DNA from: JACXVD01 sp020446665 | GTDB lineage: Bacteria; Pseudomonadota; Alphaproteobacteria; Sphingomonadales; Sphingomonadaceae | Length of the DNA stretch: 64,000 bases | NCBI GenBank assembly: GCA_041396905.1 | Contig: JAWKXQ010000002.1 | Span: forward strand, 62,001-126,000 | Direction of reading: 5' to 3' | Shown: positions 53,797-62,974 of the stretch, one piece after another | How positions within the stretch are numbered: position 1 is the stretch's first letter | How the letters are laid out: each line of letters opens with the position of its first letter | Translations under genes and position numbers: made by a program | The notes under the pieces: generated by a model | Told to the model about the DNA's origin: nothing | Seen by the model: the letters and a program-made list of their open reading frames with translations, nothing else | The model's database searches: none

Positions 53797-53890
53797 CCGG
53801 CCGACCCGCCGCAACCCGTTGTGGCTGCTTCCTTCCGGACCTGACCAGGTTGGCGGACGCAAGCGTCCGACCGACTCCCGGGCGGCCATA
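53797..53890 (-). ncRNA. ffs: Signal recognition particle RNA (4.5S)
   Basis: On the minus strand, CAGGTCCGGAAGGAAGCAGCC carries the conserved SRP domain IV hairpin (GGTC..GGAAGCAGCC), flanked by complementary arms (GGCCGCCCGGGAGTCGGTCGG and CCGACCCGCC...). Position near dnaX is common in alphaproteobacteria. Ends are approximate. Confidence 0.93.
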
Positions 53891-54017
53891 TGGCGCGTGT
53901 TGGTCATTTTCGCAAGGCAAAGCGTATGAATTTGGAACGCAGCCATTTGAGCGCGAGACTTGTTCCCCTTTTTGGTCAAGGGGATATCCAATGGGTCGTG
54001 CAACGGAAAACACATAG

Positions 54018-54875
54018 ATGCGAACCGAAATCTGCTATCGCTTGTCTCGCCGCCTGATCCGGCCCCCGTCTGACAGAGCCAGCGATGCAGAAAGCTATTC
54101 CCAATGGCGCGACGAGCAGATGCATGGCAGCTGGCGGCATTTCTCCAATGCTGACATTGACGGCAAGGACGTGCTCGATTTCGGTTGCGGGGAAGGTCCG
54201 CTGTCCCTCTATCTCGCGCGCATCTGCCAGCCGAAATCGATACTCGGCGTAGACATAGACGCCCATGCGATTGAGCGCGCCAATTTGGCGCTGACCAGGC
54301 TTGGTGATGCAGCCGTCTCTTTCAAACTGAGTGATACGGATCGCCTGCCAGCCGCCGATAACAGCATGGACACAATTCTGGCGTTTGACTGCATGGAGCA
54401 TGTCATGCAGCCGGAAAATATCCTCGCAGAATGGCATAGGGTTTTGCGGCCGGGTGGCAAGGTTCTGATCGAATGGTACCCCTTCAAGGGGCCTTACGGC
54501 CCGCATATGACCGCGATGATCCCGATCCCATGGGCGCATGTGCTGTTCGGGGAGAAGGCCCTGTTTGAGACTGCGGCGCGCCTGTATGACCAGCCCGACT
54601 ATATCCCCAATCGCTGGGATCTGGATGAGCGAGGCGAAAAGAAGCCCAATAAATGGGCGACCTCCTCAACCTTCCGCGAACAGGGTTACCTGAATGAGAT
54701 GACCATTCCGCAATTCAACGCGATGACGGCGGCTGCTGGATTCAGGACAGCGCGCTTTGAAAAGCGCGGATTTGGCCAGTCAGGCACCAAGGCCGCGATT
54801 GGCAAGGCGCTGCTGAAACTGCCTGTGATCGACGAATATTTCGTCAATTACTCGCTGATCGAATTGCAGAAGTAA
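54018..54875 (+). CDS. Class I SAM-dependent methyltransferase
   Basis: A 285-residue methyltransferase with motif I VLDFGCGEGPLSLYLA (about residues 52-67), acidic motif II ILGVDIDAHAIERA, and VLRPGGKVLIEWYPFKGPYG after the FDCMEHV motif. Methyltransf_11-like; likely substrate a small molecule, quinone or sugar chain. No operon partners; substrate not evident from context. Confidence 0.78.
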   Translation: MRTEICYRLSRRLIRPPSDRASDAESYSQWRDEQMHGSWRHFSNADIDGKDVLDFGCGEGPLSLYLARICQPKSILGVDIDAHAIERANLALTRLGDAAVSFKLSDTDRLPAADNSMDTILAFDCMEHVMQPENILAEWHRVLRPGGKVLIEWYPFKGPYGPHMTAMIPIPWAHVLFGEKALFETAARLYDQPDYIPNRWDLDERGEKKPNKWATSSTFREQGYLNEMTIPQFNAMTAAAGFRTARFEKRGFGQSGTKAAIGKALLKLPVIDEYFVNYSLIELQK

Positions 54876-54895
54876 CGCCGACCAGCCCCGCCTGA

Positions 54896-55174
54896 TCAGC
54901 GAAAATTGTCAGCATAGGCCTGAATTTTCAGACGCTTCGGCGGTGTAGCGTGAACCCGCGCCGCAATCCCGTGTTTGGCAGCATAGGCCTGCGCTTCTTC
55001 CTTGCTGGCAAATTTCAGCTGCACCTGCGCCTGTGTATCGCCGCTGCCGGTCCAGCCCATCAGGGGGTCAGCCTTGCGCGCTTCGGACTGCTCGAATTCG
55101 AGGATCCACTGATCGGTCAGTGCCTTGCCGGACTGCATGGCGTTTTTCGGGCGTTGGAAGATACGTGCGGTCAT
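54896..55174 (-). CDS. NADH dehydrogenase complex I accessory subunit (NDUFS4-like)
   Basis: A 92-residue protein of the ETC complex I subunit family: ARIFQRPKNAMQSGKALTDQ, WILEFEQSEARKADPLMGWTGSGDT and FASKEEAQAYAAKHGI. This alphaproteobacterial protein is the relative of mitochondrial NDUFS4, which stabilises the NADH-oxidising arm. Start 55174 (MTARIFQRP). It stands apart from any nuo operon, as it often does. Confidence 0.9.
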   Translation of the reverse strand: MTARIFQRPKNAMQSGKALTDQWILEFEQSEARKADPLMGWTGSGDTQAQVQLKFASKEEAQAYAAKHGIAARVHATPPKRLKIQAYADNFR

Positions 55175-55238
55175 GCCCCGCCTTTTCCTCCAAACGGCGC
55201 GGAAATCAAGGGGGCTTGTCGATGTTTCGCGCCAAGAC

Positions 55239-57668
55239 CTACCCGCTGCGATCAAATGCATTCTTCGTCTTCAGGCTGGGCTTTTCCGCCCATGGTTCAT
55301 CGGGCCAGCGATGTTTGGGATAGCGGCCCTTCATATCCTTCTTCACATCCGCCCAGCTGCCGCGCCAGAAGCCGGGCAGATCGCGGGTGGACTGGATCGG
55401 GCGGCCCGCCGGGCTGGTGAGCTTTAGCAGCAAGGGCGTGTCCCCCACCATCGGGTGCCGTTCCAGCCCGAATAGCGCCTGTACCCGAACCTCTACACTG
55501 GGCGCATCATCCCCGTCATAGGCGATGGCGTGGCTCGTCCCGGCGGGCGAAGTGAATTCGCGCGGTGCCAGCTTGTTTAGCCTTTGCTGGCTGTCCCAAT
55601 CGAGCAGGCCCAGCACAGCCTCCACCGCCTTGCCCCTCGGCACGTCGAGATCGCGCCGTCCGGCAAGCAAAGGCGCAAGCCATTGATCCGCGCTGGCGGC
55701 CAGCGTCGCTTCAGACAGCGCCTCGATCCCGGCATAACGCGCCCGAGCCAGCAGCGAAGACGGGAGAATTTCCCCCAGCCTGTCCACAGCCTTGCCCACA
55801 AGCATTTCCACAATGGCCTGTGCGTCTGGCGAAGGGTCCGGCCCACTGGCCAAAGTGATCGCCCCCAGCCGCCGCTCCAGCCGCGCTTCCACCCGGCCTT
55901 CGGCTTCGTTCCAATGGAGGATCGAGCGCTTTTCCATGTGGTAGGACAGGTGCTTTTCGACAACAGCCGGATCAAGCGCCATCGCAGAAGTGATCCGCGC
56001 CCCCTTTGCCTGCCCCTGTGCGTCCCCGATCACCAGCCATTCGGCCCGCGCCAGCGAACTTGCCGGATCAAGCATGAAGCCGCGCCCCCCGGCTGAAATC
56101 CAGTGCTCGCCGCTGGCATCGCGGCGCTTCGCCACGAAATCGGGCCGGGCAAAGGCTAGGAACAAGGCTGGGTCCAGGTCGCGGCTCTCAACCGGCGCAA
56201 TCATCGATTCCGCTTTATCCGCCCAGCGCGCCGCCAGTTTACGCGATGCATCAACGCGTTTGCCACGATCACCATCCCAGCGTTGCAGGCGAGCAGCCAG
56301 ATCCTCTCCACGCCCGCCCAGCCCGCGTTCCTGCAGCAGCAGCGCGATCCTCGCCGCCACACCAGCCTGCTCGTCCTCTGCGCCGAACAGCACCATGGCG
56401 CCATGGACCGGCTCCATCGGCATTTGCGTCAATTGCTGGCCGAAGGGCGTGATCCGCCCTTCCCCATCCAGGGCACCAAGTGCTGTCAGCGACTGCCGCG
56501 CCGCAGCGATGGAAGCCACGGGCGGATTGTCGAGCCATGGCATATCCGCCGGGTCAGCCGTGCCCCATTTTGCCAGCGCCAGCACCAGCGGCGCGAGGTC
56601 CGCCAGCTCCATTTCCGGCGGATCGAAAGCGGGCCGGCCCGCATGGCCACCCTCTTCCCACAGGCGATAGGCGACGCCCGGCCCCTGCCGCGCCGCGCGG
56701 CCGGCGCGCTGGGCCGATGCCGCCTGGCTGGCGCGCACAGTCACGAGATGGCTGGTGCCTGCGGCCCGGTCAAACTCCGCCCGCCGCGCCAGCCCGCTAT
56801 CAACCACTACGCAAACACCATCAAGCGTGAGCGAGGTTTCCGCGATCGCCGTGGCCAGCACAATGCGACGTCTGCCCTGCGGATCGCGTCTGATCGTCGC
56901 CCTTTGCCCGGCCGGATCGACCTGCCCATGCAGTGGCAGCACCAGCGCATCGGGCAGCTTTGCTTCCAGCCGCTCGCGGGTCCGCTCGATCTCGCCCACA
57001 CCGGGCAGGAAAGCGAGAATATCGCCTTGCTCTTCGCGCCATGCCGTGAGCACGGCAGAAGCCATGGCATCTTCGATCCGCTTGTCAGGAGAAGCACCCA
57101 GCCATTTGATTTCCAGCGGAAAAGCCTTGCCTTCGCTTTCCACCACGGGGGTCTGCTCCCCCAGCAGCGCGGCAAAGCGCGCGCCGTCGATGGTGGCGCT
57201 CATCACCACCAGCCGCAGATCCTCGCGCAGCACCGCGCGGCTTTCCAGCGCCAGCGCAAGGCCCAGATCGCTGTCGAGATGCCGCTCATGCGCTTCGTCG
57301 AACAGCACGGCGGAGACGCCCGTCAACTCGGGGTCCTGCACGATGCGATTGACGAAGATCGCCTCTGTTACCACCAGGATGCGCGTTTTCGGCCCCTGCC
57401 TGCTGTCCATCCGGGTGAGGTAGCCCACGGTCTCGCCCGGTTTCTCCCCCAGCAATTCCGCCATGCGCTCAGCCGCCGCCCGCGCAGCCACCCGGCGTGG
57501 TGAGGTAATGATCACCTGCCCGCTGCACCATTCCTCACCAATCAGCGCGGGTGCAACGGCGGTGGTCTTGCCTGCCCCCGGCGGCGCGACCAGCACTGCC
57601 CCGGTGCTGGCGTGCAGGGCGCGGAGCAGGTCTGGAAGGACTGCATGGATGGGGAGGTTTTGTGCCAC
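55239..57668 (-). CDS. hrpB: ATP-dependent helicase HrpB
   Basis: An 809-residue DEAH-box helicase. Walker A APPGAGKTT at about 42-50, DEAH in LFDEAHERHLDSDLGLAL, SAT in VVMSATIDG, QRAGRAARQGPG for motif VI, then the HrpB C-terminal domain with FVAKRRDASGEHWISAGGRG and a final GRYPKHRWPDEPW. It starts at a GTG. The bacterial function of HrpB is poorly defined, with links to RNA processing. It is followed upstream by a palindromic repeat. Confidence 0.94.
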   Translation of the reverse strand: MAQNLPIHAVLPDLLRALHASTGAVLVAPPGAGKTTAVAPALIGEEWCSGQVIITSPRRVAARAAAERMAELLGEKPGETVGYLTRMDSRQGPKTRILVVTEAIFVNRIVQDPELTGVSAVLFDEAHERHLDSDLGLALALESRAVLREDLRLVVMSATIDGARFAALLGEQTPVVESEGKAFPLEIKWLGASPDKRIEDAMASAVLTAWREEQGDILAFLPGVGEIERTRERLEAKLPDALVLPLHGQVDPAGQRATIRRDPQGRRRIVLATAIAETSLTLDGVCVVVDSGLARRAEFDRAAGTSHLVTVRASQAASAQRAGRAARQGPGVAYRLWEEGGHAGRPAFDPPEMELADLAPLVLALAKWGTADPADMPWLDNPPVASIAAARQSLTALGALDGEGRITPFGQQLTQMPMEPVHGAMVLFGAEDEQAGVAARIALLLQERGLGGRGEDLAARLQRWDGDRGKRVDASRKLAARWADKAESMIAPVESRDLDPALFLAFARPDFVAKRRDASGEHWISAGGRGFMLDPASSLARAEWLVIGDAQGQAKGARITSAMALDPAVVEKHLSYHMEKRSILHWNEAEGRVEARLERRLGAITLASGPDPSPDAQAIVEMLVGKAVDRLGEILPSSLLARARYAGIEALSEATLAASADQWLAPLLAGRRDLDVPRGKAVEAVLGLLDWDSQQRLNKLAPREFTSPAGTSHAIAYDGDDAPSVEVRVQALFGLERHPMVGDTPLLLKLTSPAGRPIQSTRDLPGFWRGSWADVKKDMKGRYPKHRWPDEPWAEKPSLKTKNAFDRSG

Positions 57669-57678
57669 ACTATCTACC

Positions 57679-57769
57679 CCGTTCGTGCTGAGCTTGTCGA
57701 AGCACCGCTTTTCCTTCCAGCGCAGCGCCTAAGAAAAGTGCAGCGCTTCGACAAGCTCAGCGCGAACGG
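57679..57769. repeat. Palindromic repeat, second copy of the CGTTCGTGCTGAGC family
   Basis: Arms CCGTTCGTGCTGAGCTTGTC... (57679-57705) and GCGCTTCGACAAGCTCAGCG... (57743-57769) pair over 27 bases with two mismatches. Same arms as 20282-20380. The following 57785-57808 holds GTCCCAGCTTTCGCTGGGATGACGC, another short palindrome. Confidence 0.88.
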
Positions 57770-57812
57770 AGCTGGTGAATAGCGGTCCCAGCTTTCGCTG
57801 GGATGACGCGCG

Positions 57813-58835
57813 TTAATAGCCCCGCGCCACCGCGAAGCGGGCGGCTTCGGCCATGGCCTGCCGCGCCTTGCCGTCGGGGAAGATCGCAATCGCATCGATT
57901 GCGCGCTGCGCGAACATCCGTGCGCGCTCTCGCGTGGCATCGACTGTCCCATGGCGGCGGATCAGCTCGATCGCATGGGCGAGGTCTTCGTCCGATGTCC
58001 GGTGCCCGCCGATGGCAGCCTTCCAGAAAGCGCGCTCGTCCTCGTCGCCGCGGGCATAGGCGAGGATCACTGGCAGGGTCATCTTTCCTTCGCGGAAATC
58101 GTCGCCCTGGTCCTTGCCCATTTCGGCTGCGTTGGAATCGTAATCCAGCGCATCATCGACCAGTTGGAAGGCCACGCCCAGATTGCGGCCATAGGCGTCC
58201 AGCGCCTCTTCCTTTTCCTCGTTGCATTCCGCCACCACGGCAGCGATGCGGCTGGCAGCGGCGAACAGAGCGGCCGTCTTGGCGCTGATGATGTTGAGAT
58301 AGCGTTCTTCGCTGGTTTCAATCTTGCGCTGCGCGGTCAGCTGATCAACTTCGCCCTCAGCGATGATCGCACTCGCGCTGGAGAGGATTTTCAGCACTTT
58401 CAGGCTGCCATCCTCAGTCATCAGTTCAAAGCTGCGGCTGAACAGGAAATCGCCCACCAGCACTGTTGCCGGATTGCCGAAAATGATGTTCGCAGCGGCC
58501 TTGCCCCGGCGCATCTCGCTGCCGTCCACCACGTCATCATGCAAAAGCGTTGCGGTGTGAATGAATTCCACGGCTGCGGCGAGCTTGTGATGGCGCGTGC
58601 CCTGATAGCCGACCAGTTCCGCCCCGGCCAAAGTCAGCATCGGGCGCAAGCGTTTTCCGCCGCCGGCAATCAGATGCCCTGCAAGCGCGGGAATCAGGGG
58701 AATTTCGCTCTGCATCCGGTCGAGGATCACAGCATTCACTGCGTTCATCCCCGGCGCTGTCAGCGACAGGATGGGGTCAAGGCTGGCCGGTTCTTCCGGC
58801 TGCCTGCGCGGGAGAGGGACGATGTCGGCGCTCAT
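57813..58835 (-). CDS. ispB: Polyprenyl diphosphate synthase (IspB-like)
   Basis: A 340-residue trans-prenyltransferase making the ubiquinone side-chain precursor. First aspartate-rich motif LLHDDVVD at about 107-114, second DDALDYDSN near 235; GGGKRLRPMLTLAGAE before them. Start 58835 (MSADIVPLP) fits the family; MGAA four codons upstream is possible. Octaprenyl or decaprenyl specificity cannot be read from sequence alone. Confidence 0.93.
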   Translation of the reverse strand: MSADIVPLPRRQPEEPASLDPILSLTAPGMNAVNAVILDRMQSEIPLIPALAGHLIAGGGKRLRPMLTLAGAELVGYQGTRHHKLAAAVEFIHTATLLHDDVVDGSEMRRGKAAANIIFGNPATVLVGDFLFSRSFELMTEDGSLKVLKILSSASAIIAEGEVDQLTAQRKIETSEERYLNIISAKTAALFAAASRIAAVVAECNEEKEEALDAYGRNLGVAFQLVDDALDYDSNAAEMGKDQGDDFREGKMTLPVILAYARGDEDERAFWKAAIGGHRTSDEDLAHAIELIRRHGTVDATRERARMFAQRAIDAIAIFPDGKARQAMAEAARFAVARGY

Positions 58836-58912
58836 GGCCGCTCCCATGCGCGTGTGGCTGGCGATTGGCAAGGTTGGAATTAGCTGCCTTGTGGTGGTAA
58901 GCGCCGACTCAT

Positions 58913-59269
58913 ATGGCCAGCCAACCCTTCCAGCCCCAGCCGCGACCGGCACCGTCGCAAAAAGAGACCGACGCCATGCGTGATACCGCCCCCGACCCTG
59001 TGCTTGCATCCTATCGCAAGAGCATCGACAATATCGACGCCGCGCTGGTGCATATGCTGGCGGAACGGTTCCGCATCACCCAGGCAGTGGGCGAATACAA
59101 GGCGCAGGTCACCCTGCCCCCGGCCGATCCGGACCGTGAGGCCCGTCAGGTGGAGCGGCTGCGCAAGCTGGCCGTGGAGGCGGACCTTGATCCTGAATTC
59201 ACGGAGAAATTCCTGCGCTTCATCATCGATGAAGTGATCCGCCATCACGAACGTGCGCGGCAGGGCTGA
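58913..59269 (+). CDS. Chorismate mutase
   Basis: A 118-residue AroQ-class all-helical chorismate mutase: YRKSIDNIDAALVHMLAERFRITQAVGEYKA (with the conserved Arg, Asp and Lys active residues), then DREARQVERLRKLAVEADLDP and FIIDEVIRHHERAR. It converts chorismate to prephenate for Phe and Tyr. The family core starts near residue 32; a start at 58976 (MRDTAPDPV) would be as plausible. Confidence 0.9.
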   Translation: MASQPFQPQPRPAPSQKETDAMRDTAPDPVLASYRKSIDNIDAALVHMLAERFRITQAVGEYKAQVTLPPADPDREARQVERLRKLAVEADLDPEFTEKFLRFIIDEVIRHHERARQG

Positions 59270-59332
59270 TCCGTAACACTCCCTAGCCGTTCATTGGCCC
59301 GGATTTGACGCCCGGCGGGGCATTGCCTCCCC

Positions 59333-59716
59333 ATGGCAAGTGCACCTCTCCCTTCGCCCGACGGCATGCAGCATCGCCGCGCGGCCCCGCGCCTGCGCGT
59401 GTGCATCCCCGGCAAGCTGATCCTGCTGGGCGGCGAATATGACTGCGCGCTGGAAGATGTATCGCTTAGCGGAGCGCGCGTGATCTGCGATGCCGCGATG
59501 AAAAAGGGCGGACAAGGAATCCTGCAATGCCCCCCGCTGGAAGTGCTCTTCACCACGCGCTGGGTCGACAAGAACACAGCAGGCCTTGAGTTCGAGGAAG
59601 AGGTCAGCCTGGGCACTATCCGCATGCTGCGCTGGCACAATGACCGCTATCGCAACCAGAACGAACAGGAATTACGCGACATGGTCCGCGATTGGGTCGA
59701 ATGCAAAGGCCGCTAG
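59333..59716 (+). CDS. PilZ domain protein
   Basis: A 127-residue protein with the PilZ c-di-GMP motifs: HRRAAPRLRVCIPGKL gives the RxxxR-like arginines and DVSLSGARV the D/NxSxxG motif. A small stand-alone receptor; possible partners are unknown. It sits 63 bp after the chorismate mutase gene and converges with the lipoprotein gene at 59719. Confidence 0.82.
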   Translation: MASAPLPSPDGMQHRRAAPRLRVCIPGKLILLGGEYDCALEDVSLSGARVICDAAMKKGGQGILQCPPLEVLFTTRWVDKNTAGLEFEEEVSLGTIRMLRWHNDRYRNQNEQELRDMVRDWVECKGR

Positions 59717-59718
59717 GG

Positions 59719-60393
59719 TCAGGGGCTTTCCTGTTCGGGCAATTCGCCCGGCATGACATCGCGAATCCAGCGGCCCTGCCCGTTCTGTTCCTGCAAGGCC
59801 TCGCTCTTGGCCGCCGCCCCGACCAGTGACGGAATATCTCGCGCCAGGCAATTGCTGTCCTTGATGGTCAATCCGGCAAAGGGTTTGTTGCTGACCAGCA
59901 TCCCCAGCCTGCCATCCGCGGGCGGGTCCTTGTCGATTGGCCCGCACATGACCGGCCACAGGGCCATGCGGGTGATCTTGCCATCTGCATCATGGTCCAG
60001 CGCATGGGCAGCGAAATAGATGTAGGACAATCCGTCCGGCGCCATTTGCCCGGCATCTTCCGGTATCCTGAACTGCACGATCATGGGGTCTGTCCCGCCC
60101 AGAACCGCAGCAACGCCTTTCCAGCCATCGCCATTCTTGCTCTGAGTGATGAAACTGCCTTGCTCATCGATAATCGCAGGATCGGCGCATTCGGGCCAGT
60201 CGGTCACCGCAGCGGAGGCGTCAAATTCACAATCTGTCTTGTTGGCAGCCCCCCAGATGCCCGGTTTCATCATCGGGGAATCGGCAGTCCGCTCGAACCA
60301 GGGTTCTTCCGAGACAACCATGTTGCACCCCGCCAGCGCCCACCCGGCGGCCAGCCCTGTCGCCAGCTTCGCAATCGTCGCAAACTTCATCAT
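59719..60393 (-). CDS. Hypothetical lipoprotein coupled to the sensor kinase
   Basis: A 224-residue lipoprotein with lipobox LAGC (Cys23). Four or more cysteines occur in the mature part (DCEFDAS, WPECADP, WPVMCGP, SNCLARD), suggesting disulfides in the periplasm. No characterized domain recognised. Its start overlaps the histidine kinase stop by 4 bp, so it is the third gene of the regulator-kinase unit. Confidence 0.72.
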   Translation of the reverse strand: MMKFATIAKLATGLAAGWALAGCNMVVSEEPWFERTADSPMMKPGIWGAANKTDCEFDASAAVTDWPECADPAIIDEQGSFITQSKNGDGWKGVAAVLGGTDPMIVQFRIPEDAGQMAPDGLSYIYFAAHALDHDADGKITRMALWPVMCGPIDKDPPADGRLGMLVSNKPFAGLTIKDSNCLARDIPSLVGAAAKSEALQEQNGQGRWIRDVMPGELPEQESP

Positions 60394-61844
60394 CCCGCAC
60401 TCCTTGGTAAGGTCAGGCGCACCAGCAGCCCGCCCAAATCCTCGCTCTCACCCAGTTCCACACTGCCGCCGTAAATCTCGACCACGTCGCGCACGATGGC
60501 GAGGCCGAGGCCCGTCCCCGGCTTGCCTGTATCCAGCCGAGCGCCACGCGCGAAGATTTCCGTGCGCTTGTCTGCCGGGATGCCGGTGCCGTCATCCTCG
60601 ATCCAGATTTCGCATTTCGTGCTGTCGTCAGGGTGTGCATCAACCGTGACGAACACACTGCCGCCGCCATATTTCGCGGCATTCTCGATCAGATTGCCAA
60701 GGATTTCGTCGAGATCCTGCCGCTCGATTGAAACCACCGCCCTGGCGTTGCCATCAAGGTCGAAGCGGGTCTGCTCGTAAATCCGGGTAACGGCGCGCAG
60801 AACGCTCTCCACGCTGGGCCATACATCCGCGCGCGAGAGGCCCGCCGCCCGCCGCCCCACCGCGCGGGCGCGCGCCAGATGGTGATCGACATGGCGCTGC
60901 ATCGCCTTGGTCTCGCGGAAGACATGGGTCGCAAGATCGGGATCACGCGCCGTGGCGGCATTGGTCAGCACGGTCAGTGGTGTTTTCAGCGCATGGGCCA
61001 GATTGCCCGCATGGGTGCGCGCTTCCTCTGCCTGCTTTTCCGAATGGGCGAGCAGCATGTTGAGCTCTTCCACCAGCGGCTGCACTTCCAATGGCAGCGG
61101 GTCAGTCACACGATTCGATCCGGTGGTGCGAATGCGCTGGATCGCCATGCGCACGCGGCGCAGCGGGCGCAGGCCGTACCATGTCTGCAGCACCGCCATC
61201 AGGAACAGACCCGCGCCAAGCACGGCAAAACTCCACGCAACGATCGACCTGATGCGGCGGATTTGCCCGTCCATTTCCTCGCGACTGGCAGCGACAGAAA
61301 ACCACCATTTCGTCTCACTGCCCGGCAGCGTCAGCGAGCGTTCGGCGATCCGCAGCGGTTCATTGGCGAACTGACCGGAATCGTAAATATGGACGTCATT
61401 ATCCTGATGGTCGCCCTTCACATCGAGGCTGCGATCCCACAGGCTGCGGCTGGGGAAATCCTCATGCCCATCGCCGCTGACCTGCCAGTAGAGGCCGCTA
61501 TTGGGCTCAAGGAAGCGCTGGTCGCCCAGCGGTCGGTTGAAATAGACCTCGCCATCAGGGCCAACCTCAGCCGAGGCGATCATGGCGGTGAGCATATAGT
61601 TGAGCTGATCGTCGAAATTATCCTCGACCAGCCCCACCAATGTGCGGTCCAGCGCAAAGCCGCCGCCCAGCAGCAGTACGATGATCCAGCCGGCCGCAAT
61701 CAGCATCATGCGCCGGGCAAGGCTGCCCGTATGCGGCGGTGCCCCGCCACCAGCGATCTCGGCGTTTACCGTCGCGGCTTCAGCGCTTTCGCGCAGGGCG
61801 ACGGATGCTTCCTCCGCCCTTTGCACTGCGCCCGTCGCATTCAT
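60390..61844 (-). CDS. Sensor histidine kinase
   Basis: A 484-residue OmpR-partner kinase. First membrane segment LIAAGWIIVLLLGGGFAL near residue 50, a periplasmic sensor domain to about 205, second segment WSFAVLGAGLFLMAVLQTWY, HAMP, H-box AHALKTPLTVL, then N box ENAAKYGGG, EDDGTGIP and GTGLGLAI. PhoQ-like architecture. It is 3 bp after the response regulator and overlaps the lipoprotein start. Confidence 0.92.
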   Translation of the reverse strand: MNATGAVQRAEEASVALRESAEAATVNAEIAGGGAPPHTGSLARRMMLIAAGWIIVLLLGGGFALDRTLVGLVEDNFDDQLNYMLTAMIASAEVGPDGEVYFNRPLGDQRFLEPNSGLYWQVSGDGHEDFPSRSLWDRSLDVKGDHQDNDVHIYDSGQFANEPLRIAERSLTLPGSETKWWFSVAASREEMDGQIRRIRSIVAWSFAVLGAGLFLMAVLQTWYGLRPLRRVRMAIQRIRTTGSNRVTDPLPLEVQPLVEELNMLLAHSEKQAEEARTHAGNLAHALKTPLTVLTNAATARDPDLATHVFRETKAMQRHVDHHLARARAVGRRAAGLSRADVWPSVESVLRAVTRIYEQTRFDLDGNARAVVSIERQDLDEILGNLIENAAKYGGGSVFVTVDAHPDDSTKCEIWIEDDGTGIPADKRTEIFARGARLDTGKPGTGLGLAIVRDVVEIYGGSVELGESEDLGGLLVRLTLPRSAG

Positions 61845-61847
61845 CGG

Positions 61848-62528
61848 TTAGTTTGCGCGCGGCTGGTCGGCCGGATCGTCCAGACTGTAGCCCAGGCCGC
61901 GAATAGTGGTGATCACATCCGCGCCCAGCTTCTTGCGAATCCGCGTCACAAACACTTCGATCGTGTTGGAATCGCGGTCAAAATCCTGATCGTAAATATG
62001 CTCGATCAACTCGGTCCGGCTCACCACCTTGCCCTTGTGGTGCATCAGATAGCTGAGCAGCTTGTATTCCTGCGCGGTCAGTTTCACCGGCTCACCCGCC
62101 AGCGTAACCCGGCCCGAGCGCGTATCCAGCCGGACATCACCCGCCGTCAACTCGCTGGAGGTGTTGCCCGAAGCACGACGGATCAGCGCGCGCAGGCGGG
62201 CGATCAGTTCTTCGGTCTGGAACGGCTTGGCCAGATAATCATCCGCGCCTGCATCCAGCCCGGCGACCTTGTCGCTCCAGCTGTCACGCGCGGTCAGCAC
62301 CAGCACGGGGAAGGTCCGCCCTTCCTTGCGCCACATGCCGAGCACGGTCAGCCCGTCAATTTCCGGCAGGCCAAGGTCCAGGATCACCGCGTCATAATCT
62401 TCGGTGGAGCCCATGAAATGGCCGTCTTCGCCATCGGTGGAGAGGTCCACCGCATAGCCATTCTGTTCCAGCGTGCTTTTCAGCTGCTGGCCAAGTGTCG
62501 GTTCGTCCTCGACAATCAGGATGCGCAT
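61848..62528 (-). CDS. OmpR-family response regulator
   Basis: A 226-residue two-domain regulator. The receiver domain has D8 and phospho-acceptor D51 (VILDLGLPEIDGL), K101-like lysine in YLAKPF. The winged-helix output domain (about 130-220) has TAQEYKLLSYLMHHKGKVVSR and TIEVFVTRIRKKLG. It pairs with the kinase just downstream. Similar to PhoP-type regulators; targets unknown. Confidence 0.94.
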   Translation of the reverse strand: MRILIVEDEPTLGQQLKSTLEQNGYAVDLSTDGEDGHFMGSTEDYDAVILDLGLPEIDGLTVLGMWRKEGRTFPVLVLTARDSWSDKVAGLDAGADDYLAKPFQTEELIARLRALIRRASGNTSSELTAGDVRLDTRSGRVTLAGEPVKLTAQEYKLLSYLMHHKGKVVSRTELIEHIYDQDFDRDSNTIEVFVTRIRKKLGADVITTIRGLGYSLDDPADQPRAN

Positions 62529-62598
62529 GGTCTGTTTCGTTCCCCTGTGATGCGCCTGCTAGTTGGAACTTTCGTCCGCCAGCGTCAACTGCCCGGAC

Positions 62599-62907
62599 TT
62601 ACTGTGTCCGCTGCAAAACCCGCCCGGTGCGGGCATCGACATCCACAAACATCACGCGCCCATCGCGAATGAACTTCAGGCGATAGGCCATGGCAGTGGA
62701 ATCATAGGCCGGGCCGAGATATTCCGCGCCCTGCATGCTGGGCAGCACGCGGCGTTCAATCTGGCGCAGGCTCAGCACATTACCGGCCCGCATTTCCTTG
62801 CGCGCTTCCCCCTGCTCGCGGCTTTGCTGTGCCGTGGCGGGCGAAATGGCGAGACTGGCAATGGCCAGACCGGCTGCGAGCGAAGGGATCAGGAACCGTT
62901 GCATCAT
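62599..62907 (-). CDS. Secreted PepSY-like protein
   Basis: A 102-residue exported protein: signal peptide MMQRFLIPSLAAGLAIASLA and on to about residue 26, then a basic helix (QSREQGEARKEMRAGNVLSLRQIERRVLP) and a PepSY-like beta element (YRLKFIRDGRVMFVDVDARTGRVLQ). PepSY domains are periplasmic inhibitory or sensory modules. It lies 70 bp upstream of the response regulator in the same direction, so it may feed a signal to the kinase. Confidence 0.8.
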   Translation of the reverse strand: MMQRFLIPSLAAGLAIASLAISPATAQQSREQGEARKEMRAGNVLSLRQIERRVLPSMQGAEYLGPAYDSTAMAYRLKFIRDGRVMFVDVDARTGRVLQRTQ

Positions 62908-62974
62908 GCCAGACTGCCTAAACCCGCCGCATTGAACAAGCGGTGAATGGGCTGGTTTCTCCCTATTCAGCCCC

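Noticed and set aside
57785..57808. Terminator after ispB
   Set aside because: The GTCCCAGC...GCTGGGAT palindrome has no T tract on either side; listed only as a repeat.
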